From Ptiloglossa arizonensis (Eukaryota > Arthropoda > Insecta > Hymenoptera > Colletidae), in NCBI RefSeq assembly GCF_051014685.1, contig NW_027478961.1, positions 1-64,000 on the forward strand: DNA of 64,000 nt, in the 5' to 3' direction. The translations under genes and the position numbers were made by a program. The notes under the pieces were generated by a model. The model searched no databases. It worked only from the letters and a program-made list of their open reading frames with translations, and had not been told where the DNA came from. How positions within the stretch are numbered: the first letter of the stretch is position 1; each line of letters starts with the position of its first letter. Positions 52,149 to 62,481 of this stretch are shown here, piece by piece.

Positions 52149-55100
52149 AAGGAAAAAAATACACATACCCTTGTAATCGGGCGAGTTTCTACATTCAGTT
52201 ACAATAGGAATTTTTGGGTTCGGTCAATCCGTTCGCGAGATATGGGACTTTGAAGCTAAGAAATGGTTGACAAGACAACAAACTTTTCGCACTTCTGCTT
52301 CTCCAGTCGCTTAACCAGAATGGCCTAGGGGAAAAATATACTTACCGTTGTAATCGGGCGAGTTTCTAATTTCAGACGCAATAGGAATTTTTCGGTTAGG
52401 TCAATCCGTTCGCGAGATATGGGAGTTTGAAGCTTAGAAATGGTTGAGAAGGCAAAAAATTTTTCGCAATTCTGCTGCTCCAAACGCTTAACCAGAATGC
52501 CCTAGGGAAAAAATACACATACCATTGTAATCGGGCGAGTTTCTACTTTCAGACGCAACAGGAATTTTTGGGTTAGGTCAATCCGTTCGCGAGATATGGG
52601 AGTTTGAATCCAAGAAATGGTTGAGTAGGCAAAAAATTTTTCGCAATTCTGCTGCTCCAAACTCTTAACCAGAATGGCCAAGGAAAAAAATACACATACC
52701 CTTGTAATCGGGCGAGTTTCTACATTCAGTTACAATAGGAATTTTTGGGTTCGGTCAATCCGTTCGCGAGATATGGGAGTTTGAATCCAAGAAATGGTTG
52801 AGTAGGCAAAAAATTTTTCGCAATTCTGCTGCTCCAAACTCTTAACCAGAATGGCCAAGGAAAAAAATACACATACCCTTGTAATCGGGCGAGTTTCTAC
52901 ATTCAGTTACAATAGGAATTTTTGGGTTCGGTCAATCCGTTCGCGAGATATGGGACTTTGAAGCTAAGAAATGTTTGACAAGACAACAAACTTTTCGCAC
53001 TTCTGCTGCTCCAATCGCTTAACCAGAATGGCCTAGGGGAAAAATATACTTACCGTTGTAATCGGGCGAGTTTCTAATTTCAGACGCAATAGGAATTTTT
53101 CGGTTAAGTCAATCCGTTCGCGAGATATGGGAGTTTGAAGCTAAGAAATGGTTTAGAACACAACAAATTTTTCGCAATTCTGCTGCACCAAACGCTTAAC
53201 CAGAATGGGCTGGGGAAAAAATACACGTACCGTTGTAATCGGGCGAGTTTCTACTTTCAGACGCAATAGGAATTTTTCGGTTAGGTCAATCCGTTCGCGA
53301 GATATGGGAGTTTGAAGCCAAGAAATGGTTGAGAAGGCAAAAAATTTTTCGCAATTCTACTGCTCCAAACTCTTAACCAGAATGGCCAAGGAAAAAAATA
53401 CACATACCCTTGTAATCGGGCGAGTTTCTACATTCAGTTACAATAGGAATTTTTGGGTTCGGTCAATCCGTTCGCGAGATATGGGACTTTGAAGATAAGA
53501 AATGGTTGACAAGACAACAAATTTTTCGCACTTCTGCTGCTCCAATCGCTTATCCAGAATGGCCTAGGGGAAAAATACACATACCGTTGTAATCGGGCGA
53601 GTTTCTACTTTCAGATACAATAGGAATTTTTGGGTTCGGTCAATCCTGTCGCGAGATATGGGACTTTGAAGCTAAGAAATGGTTGACAAGACAACAAATT
53701 TTTCGCACTTCTGCTGCTCCAATCGCTTAACCAGAATGGCCTAGGGGAAAAATACACGTACCGTTGTAATCGGGCGAGTTTCTACTTTCAGACGCAATAG
53801 GAATTTTTCGGTTAGGTCAATCCGTTCGCGAGGTATGAGAGTTTGAAGCTAAGAAATGGTTGAGAAGGCAAAAAATTTTTCGCAATTCTGCTGCTCCAAA
53901 CGCATAACCAGAATGCCCTAGGGAAAAAATACACATACCGTTGTAATCGGGCGAGTTTCTACTTTCAGATGCAATAGGAATTTTTGGGTTAGGACAATCC
54001 GTTCGCGAGATATCGGAGTTTGAAGCGAAGAAATGGTGGAGAAGGCAAAAAATTTTTCGCAATTCTGCTGCTCCAAACGCTTAACCAGAATGGCCTAGGG
54101 AAAAAATACACATACCGTTGTAATCGGGCGAGTTTCTACTTTCAGACGCAACAGGAATTTTTGGGTTAGGTCAATCCGTTCGCGAGATATGGGAGTTTGA
54201 AGCCAAGAAATGGTTGAGAAGGCAAAAAATTTTTCGCAATTCTGCTGCTCCAAACGCTTAACCAGAATGGCCTAGGGAAAAAATACACATACCGTTGTAA
54301 TCGGGCGAGTTTCTACTTTCAGATACAATAGGAATTTTTGGGTTCGGTCAATCCCGTCGCGAGATATGGGACTTTGAAGCTAAGAAATGGTTGACAAGAC
54401 AACAAATTTTTCGCACTTCTGCTGCTCCAATCGCTTAACCAGAATGGCCTAGGGGAAAAATACACGTACCGTTGTAATCGGGCGAGTTTCTACTTTCAGA
54501 CGCAATAGGAATTTTTCGGTTAGGTCAATCCGTTCGCGAGATATGGGAGTTTGAAGCCAAGAAATGGTTGAGAAGGCAAAAAATTTTTCGCAATTCTGCT
54601 GCTCCAAACTCTTAACCAGAATGGCCAAGGAAAAAAATACACATACCCTTGTAATCGGGCGAGTTCCTACATTCAGTTACAATAGGAATTTTTGGGTTCG
54701 GTCAATCCGTTCGCGAGATATGGGAGTTTGAAGCTAAGAAATGGTTGAGAAGACAACAAATTTTTCGCACTTCTGCTGCTCCAATCGCTTAACCAGAATG
54801 GCCTAGGGAAAAAATACGCACACCGTTGTAATCGGGCGAGTTTCTACTTTCAGACGCAGCAGGAATTTTTAGGTTTGGTCAATCCGTTCGCGAGATATGG
54901 GACTTTGAAGCTAAGAAATGTTTGAGAAGACAACAAATTTTTCGCAATTCTGCTGCACCAAACGCTTAACCAGAATGGGCTGGGGAAAAAATACACGTAC
55001 CGTTGTAATCGGGCGAGTTTCTACTTTCAGACGCAATAGGAATTTTTCGGTTAGGTCAATCAGTTCGCGAGATATGGGAGTTTGAAGCCGAGAAATGGTT

Positions 55101-55660
55101 GAGAAGGCATAAAATTTTTCGCAATTCTGCTGCTCCAAACTCTTAACCAGAATGGCCAAGGAAAAAAATACACATACCCTTGTAATCGGGCGAGTTTCTA
55201 CATTCAGTTACAATAGGAATTTTTGGGTTCGGTCAATCCGTTCGCGAGATATGGGACTTTGAAGCTAAGAAATGGTTGACAAGACAACAAATTTTTCGCA
55301 CTTCTGCTGCTCCAATCGCTTAACCAGAATGGCCTAGGGGAAAAATACACGTACCGTTGTAATCGGGCGAGTTTCTACTTTCAGACGCAATAGGAATTTT
55401 TAGGTTAGGTCAATCCGTTCGCGAGATATGGGAGTTTGAAGCCAAGAAATGGTTGAGAAGGCAAAAAATTTTTCGCAATTCTGCTGCTCCAAACGCTTAA
55501 CCAGAATGGCCTAGGGGAAAAATACACGTACCGTTGTAATCGGGCGAGCTTCTACTTTCAGACGCAATAGGAATTTTTCGGTTAGGTCAATCCGTTCGCG
55601 AGATATGGGAGTTTGAAGCCAAGAAATGGTTGAGAAGGCAAAAAATTTTTCGCAATTCTA
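52149..55660 (+). repeat. Irregular satellite segment with short multimer repeats
   Basis: About 20 monomers without a stable higher-order period. The 'gagtaggc' CCAAGG monomer of F' recurs near 52,623 and 52,801. The 'aatatacttacc' monomer, also found in blocks A/A', recurs near 52,328 and 53,043, and the 'tagaacacaac' monomer follows near 53,154. Two monomers lack the normal core and read 'aatcctgtcgcg' (53,641) or 'aatcccgtcgcg' (54,349). No other sequence is present. Confidence 0.75.
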
Positions 55661-57080
55661 CTGCTCCAATCGCTTAACCAGAATGGCCTAGGGGAAAAAT
55701 ACACATACCGTTGTAAACGGGCGAGTTTCTACTTTCAGATGCAATAGGAATTTTTGGGTTAGGACAATCCGTTCGCGAGATATGGGAGTTTGAAGCGAAG
55801 AAATGGTTGAGACGGCAAAAAATTTTTCGCAATTCTGCTGCTCCAAACGCTTAACCAGAATGGCCTAGGGAAAAAATACACATACCGTTGTAGTCGGGCG
55901 AGTTTCTACTTTCAGACGCAACAGGAATTTTTGGGTTAGGTCAATCCGTTCGCGAGATATGGGAGTTTGAAGCCAAGAAATGGTTGAGAAGGCAAAAAAT
56001 TTTTCGCAATTCTGCTGCTCCAAACGCTTAACCAGAATGGCCTAGGGAAAAAATACACATACCGTTGTAATCGCGCGAGTTCCTACTTTCAGATACAATA
56101 GGAATTTTTGGGTTCGGTCAATCCGTTCGCGAGATATGGGACTTTGAAGCTAAGAAATGGTTGACAAGACAACAAATTTTTCGCACTTCTGCTGCTCCAA
56201 TCGCTTAACCAGAATGGCCTATGGGAAAAATACACGTACCGTTGTAACCGGGCGAGTTTCTACTTTCAGATGCATAAGGAATTTTTGGGTTAGGACAATC
56301 CGTTCGCGAGACATGGGAGTTTGAAGCCAAGAAATGGTTGAGAAGGCAAAAAATTTTTCGCAATTCTACTGCTCCAATCGCTTAACGAGAATGGCCTAGG
56401 GGAAAAATACACATACCGTTGTAAACGGGCGAGTTTCTACTTTCAGATGCAATAGGAATTTTTGGGTTAGGACAATCCGTTCGCGAGATATGGGAGTTTG
56501 AAGCGAAGAAATGGTTGAGACGGCAAAAAATTTTTCGCAATTCTGCTGCTCCAAACGCTTAACCAGAATGGCCTAGGGAAAAAATAAACATACCGTTGTA
56601 GTCGGGCGAGTTTCTACTTTCAGACGCAACAGGAATTTTTGGGTTAGGTCAATCCGTTCGCGAGATATGGGAGTTTGAAGCCAAGAAATGGTTGAGAAGG
56701 CAAAAAATTTTTCGCAATTCTGCTGCTCCAAACGCTTAACCAGAATGGCCTAGGGAAAAAATACACATACCGTTGTAATCGGGCGAGTTTCTACTTTCAG
56801 ATACAATAGGAATTTTTGGGTTCGGTCAATCCGTTCGCGAGATATGGGACTTTGAAGCTAAGAAATGGTTGACAAGACAACAAATTTTTCGCACTTCTGC
56901 TGCTCCAATCGCTTAACCAGAATGGCCTAGGGGAAAAATACACGTACCGTTGTAACCGGGCGAGTTTCTACTTTCAGATGCATAAGGAATTTTTGGGTTA
57001 GGAGAATCCGTTCGCGAGACATGGGAGTTTGAAGCCAAGAAATGGTTGAGAAGGCAAAAAATTTTTCGCAATTCTGCTGC
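55660..57080 (+). repeat. 4-monomer (708-bp) tandem duplication
   Basis: The mark 'tgaagcgaag' with 'gagacggc' occurs at 55,791 and 56,499, exactly 708 bp apart, and the flanking monomers agree ('gtagtcggg', 'cagatacaatagg', then 'gatgcataagg' with 'ggacaatccg'). A dimer from this unit is repeated once more at about 57,110-57,460. Differences are single bases such as 'aataaacatacc' near 56,583. Confidence 0.75.
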
Positions 57081-57525
57081 TCCAAACGCTTAACCAGAAT
57101 GGCCTAGGGAAAAAATACACATACCGTTGTAATCGGGCGAGTTTCTACTTTCAGATACAATAGGAATTTTTGGGTTCGGTCAATCCGTTCGCGAGATATG
57201 GGACTTTGAAGCTAAGAAATGGTTGACAAGACAACAAATTTTTCGCATTTCTGCTGCTCCAATCGCTTAACCAGAATGGCCTAGGGGAAAAATACACGTA
57301 CCGTTGTAACCGGGCGAGTTTCTACTTTCAGATGCATAAGGAATTTTTGGGTTAGGACAATCCGTTCGCGAGACATGGGAGTTTGAAGCCAAGAAATGGT
57401 TGAGAAGGCAAAAAATTTTTCGCAATTCTGCTGCTCCAAACGCTTAACCAGAATGGCCTAGGGAAAAAATACGCACACCGTTGTAATCGGGCGAGTTTCT
57501 ACTTTCAGACGCAGCAGGAATTTTT

Positions 57526-60180
57526 AGGTGTGGTCAATCCGTTCGCGAGATATGGGACTTTGAAGCTAAGAAATGGTTGAGAAGACAACAAATTTTTCGC
57601 AATTCTGCTGCACCAAACGCTTAACCAGAATGGGCTGGGGAAAAAATACACGTACCGTTGTAATCGGGCGAGTTTCTACTTTCAGACGCAATAGGAATTT
57701 TTCGGTTAGGTCAATCCGTTCGCGAGATATGGGAGTTTGAAGCCAAGAAATGGTTGAGAAGGCAAAAAATTTTTCGCAATTCTGCTGCTCCAAACTCTTA
57801 ACCAGAATGGCCAAGGAAAAAAATACACATACCCTTGTAATCGGGCGAGTTTCTACATTCAGTTACAATAGGAATTTTTGGGTGCGGTCAATCCGTTCGC
57901 GAGATATGGGACTTTGAAGCTAAGAAATGGTTGACAAGACAACAAATTTTTCGCACTTCTGCTGCTCCAATCGCTTAACCAGAATGGCCTAGGGGAAAAA
58001 TACACGTACCGTTGTAATCGGGCGAGTTTCTACTTTCAGACGCAATAGGAATTTTTCGGTTAGGTCAATCCGTTCGCGAGATATGGGAGTTTGAAGCCAA
58101 GAAATGGTTGAGAAGGCAAAAAATTTTTCGCAATTCTGCTGCTCCAAACGCTTAACCAGAATGGCCTAGGGGAAAAATACACGTACCGTTGTAATCGGGC
58201 GAGTTCCTACTTTCAGACGCAATAGGAATTTTTCGGTTAGGTCAATCCGTTCGCGAGATATGGGAGTTTGAAGCCAAGAAATGGTTGAGAAGGCAAAAAA
58301 TTTTTCGCAATTCTGCTGCTCCAAACGCTTAACCAGAATGGCCTAGGGGAAAAATACACGTACCGTTGTAATCGGGCGAGTTTCTACTTTCAGACGCAAT
58401 AGGAATTTTTGGGTTAGGTCAATCCGTTCGCGAGATATGGGAGTTTGAAGCCAAGAAATGGTTGAGAAGGCAAAAAATTTTTCGCAATTCTGCTGCTCCA
58501 AACGCTTAACCAGAATGGCCTAGGGAAAAAATACACATACCGTTGTAATCGGGCGAGTTTCTACTTTCAGATACAATAGGAATTTTTGGGTTCGGTCAAT
58601 CCGTTCGCGAGATATGGGACTTTGAAGCTAAGAAATGGTTGACAAGACAACAAATTTTTCGCACTTCTGCTGCTCCAATCGCTTAACCAGAATGGCGTAG
58701 GGGAAAAATACACGAACCGTTGTAATCGGGCGAGTTTCTACTTTCAAATGCAATAGGAATTTTTGGGTTAGGTCAATCCGTTCGCGAGATATGGGAGTTT
58801 GAAGCCAAGAAATGGTTGAGAAGGCAAAAAATTTTTCGCAATTCTGCTGCTCCAAACGCTTAACCAGAATTGCCTAGGGAAAAAATACACATACCGTTGT
58901 AATCGGGCGAGTTTCTACTTTCAAATGCAATACGAATTTTTGGATTAGGTCAATCCGTTCGCGAGATATGAGAATTTGAAGCTAAGAAATGGTTGAGAAG
59001 ACAACAAATTTTTCGCACTTCTGCTGCTCCAATCGCTTAACCAGAATGGCCTAGGGGAAAAATACACGTACCGTTGTAACCGGGCGAGTTTCTACTTTCA
59101 GATGCATAAGGAATTTTTGGGTTAGGACAATCCGTTCGCGAGACATGGGAGTTTGAAGCCAAGAAATGGTTGAGAAGGCAAAAAATTTTTCGCAATTCTG
59201 CTGCTCCAAACGCTTAACCAGAATGGCCTAGGGAAAAAATACGCACACCGTTGTAATCGGGCGAGTTTCTACTTTCAGACGCAGCAGGAATTTTTAGGTT
59301 TGGTCAATCCGTTCGCGAGATATGGGACTTTGAAGCTAAGAAATGTTTGAGAAGACAACAAATTTTTCGCAATTCTGCTGCACCAAACGCTTAACCAGAA
59401 TGGGCTGGGGAAAAAATACACGTACCGTTGTAATCGGGCGAGTTTCTACTTTCAGACGCAATAGGAATTTTTCGGTTAGGTCAATCCGTTCGCGAGATAT
59501 GGGAGTTTGAAGCCAAGAAATGGTTGAGAAGGCATAAAATTTTTCGCAATTCTGCTGCTCCAAACTCTTAACCAGAATGGCCAAGGAAAAAAATACACAT
59601 ACCCTTGTAATCGGGCGAGTTTCTACATTCAGTTACAATAGGAATTTTTGGGTTCGGTCAATCCGTTCGCGAGATATGGGACTTTGAAGCTAAGAAATGG
59701 TTGACAAGACAACAAATTTTTCGCACTTCTGCTGCTCCAATCGCTTAACCAGAATGGCCTAGGGGAAAAATACACGTACCGTTGTAATCGGGCGAGTTTC
59801 TACTTTCAGACGCAATAGGAATTTTTAGGTTAGGTCAATCCGTTCGCGAGATATGGGAGTTTGAAGCCAAGAAATGGTTGAGAAGGCAAAAAATTTTTCG
59901 CAATTCTGCTGCTCCAAACGCTTAACCAGAATGGCCTAGGGGAAAAATACAAGTACCGTTGTAATCGGGCGAGCTTCTACTTTCAGACGCAATAGGAATT
60001 TTTCGGTTAGGTCAATCCGTTCGCGAGATATGGGAGTTTGAAGCCAAGAAATGGTTGAGAAGGCAAAAAATTTTTCGCAATTCTACTGCTCCAATCGCTT
60101 AACCAGAATGGCCTAGGGGAAAAATACGCACACCGTTGTAATCGGGCGAGTTTCTACTTTCAGACGCAGCAGGAATTTTT
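57526..60180 (+). repeat. Right-hand HOR family, 15-monomer unit (2,655 bp)
   Basis: Measured between anchors 'aggtgtggtc' at 57,526 and 60,181, exactly 15 x 177. It contains the sister anchor 'aggtttggtc' at 59,296, splitting it into arms of 10 and 5 monomers. It has two monomers (an 'acgtacc' unit and a 'cagatacaatagg' unit near 58.3-58.7 kb) that are absent from the corresponding place in the next unit. Confidence 0.85.
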
Positions 60181-62481
60181 AGGTGTGGTCAATCCGTTCG
60201 CGAGATATGGGACTTTGAAGCTAAGAAATGGTTGAGAAGACAACAAATTTTTCGCAATTCTGCTGCACCAAACGCTTAACCAGAATGGGCTGGGGAAAAA
60301 ATACACGTACCGTTGTAATCGGGCGAGTTTCTACTTTCAGACGCAATAGGAATTTTTCGGTTAGGTCAATCCGTTCGCGAGATATGGGAGTTTGAAGCCA
60401 AGAAATGGTTGAGAAGGCAAAAAATTTTTCGCAATTCTGCTGCTCCAAACTCTTAACCAGAATGGCCAAGGAAAAAAATACACATACCCTTGTAATCGGG
60501 CGAGTTTCTACATTCAGTTACAATAGGAATTTTTGGGTTCGGTCAATCCGTTCGCGAGATATGGGACTTTGAAGCTAAGAAATGGTTGACAAGACAACAA
60601 ATTTTTCGCACTTCTGCTGCTCCAATCGCTTAACCAGAATGGCCTAGGGGAAAAATACACGTACCGTTGTAATCGGGCGAGTTTCTACTTTCAGACGCAA
60701 TAGGAATTTTTCGGTTAGGTCAATCCGTTCGCGAGATATGGGAGTTTGAAGGCAAGAAATGGTTGAGAAGGCAAAAAATTTTTCGCAATTCTGCTGCTCC
60801 AAACGCTTAACCAGAATGGCCTAGGGGAAAAATACACGTACCGTTGTAATCGGGCGAGTTCCTACTTTCAGACGCAATAGGAATTTTTCGGTTAGGTCAA
60901 TCCGTTCGCGAGATATGGGAGTTTGAAGCCAAGAAATGGTTGAGAAGGCAAAAAATTTTTCGCACTTCTGCTGCTCCAATCGCTTAACCAGAATGGCGTA
61001 GGGGAAAAATACACGAACCGTTGTAATCGGGCGAGTTTCTACTTTCAAATGCAATAGGAATTTTTGGGTTAGGTCAATCCGTTCGCGAGATATGGGAGTT
61101 TGAAGCCAAGAAATGGTTGAGAAGGCAAAAAATTTTTCGCAATTCTGCTGCTCCAAACGCTTAACCAGAATTGCCTAGGGAAAAAATACACATACCGTTG
61201 TAATCGGGCGAGTTTCTACTTTCAAATGCAATACGAATTTTTGGATTAGGTCAATCCGTTCGCGAGATATGAGAGTTTGAAGCTAAGAAATGGTTGAGAA
61301 GACAACAAATTTTTCGCACTTCTGCTGCTCCAATCGCTTAACCAGAATGGCCTAGGGGAAAAATACACGTACCGTTGTAACCGGGCGAGTTTCTACTTTC
61401 AGATGCATAAGGAATTTTTGGGTTAGGACAATCCGTTCGCGAGACATGGGAGTTTGAAGCCAAGAAATGGTTGAGAAGGCAAAAAATTTTTCGCAATTCT
61501 GCTGCTCCAAACGCTTAACCAGAATGGCCTAGGGAAAAAATACGCACACCGTTGTAATCGGGCGAGTTTCTACTTTCAGACGCAGCAGGAATTTTTAGGT
61601 TTGGTCAATCCGTTCGCGAGATATGGGACTTTGAAGCTAAGAAATGTTTGAGAAGACAACAAATTTTTCGCAATTCTGCTGCACCAAACGCTTAACCAGA
61701 ATGGGCTGGGGAAAAAATACACGTACCGTTGTAATCGGGCGAGTTTCTACTTTCAGACGCAATAGGAATTTTTCGGTTAGGTCAATCCGTTCGCGAGATA
61801 TGGGAGTTTGAAGCCAAGAAATGGTTGAGAAGGCATAAAATTTTTCGCAATTCTGCTGCTCCAAACTCTTAACCAGAATGGCCAAGGAAAAAAATACACA
61901 TACCCTTGTAATCGGGCGAGTTTCTACATTCAGTTACAATAGGAATTTTTGGGTTCGGTCAATCCGTTCGCGAGATATGGGACTTTGAAGCTAAGAAATG
62001 GTTGACAAGACAACAAATTTTTCGCACTTCTGCTGCTCCAATCGCTTAACCAGAATGGCCTAGGGGAAAAATACACGTACCGTTGTAATCGGGCGAGTTT
62101 CTACTTTCAGACGCAATAGGAATTTTTAGGTTAGGTCAATCCGTTCGCGAGATATGGGAGTTTGAAGCCAAGAAATGGTTGAGAAGGCAAAAAATTTTTC
62201 GCAATTCTGCTGCTCCAAACGCTTAACCAGAATGGCCTAGGGGAAAAATACAAGTACCGTTGTAATCGGGCGAGCTTCTACTTTCAGACGCAATAGGAAT
62301 TTTTCGGTTAGGTCAATCCGTTCGCGAGATATGGGAGTTTGAAGCCAAGAAATGGTTGAGAAGGCAAAAAATTTTTCGCAATTCTACTGCTCCAATCGCT
62401 TAACCAGAATGGCCTAGGGGAAAAATACGCACACCGTTGTAATCGGGCGAGTTTCTACTTTCAGACGCAGCAGGAATTTTT
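60181..62481 (+). repeat. Right-hand HOR family, 13-monomer unit (2,301 bp)
   Basis: Anchor to anchor exactly 13 x 177. The 'aggtttggtc' anchor at 61,597 divides it into arms of 8 and 5 monomers, so the loss relative to the preceding unit lies entirely in the first arm. Between 'gagttcctac' and 'gaattgcc' the distance is about 309 bp here and about 662 bp in the previous unit, a two-monomer deletion in register. Confidence 0.85.
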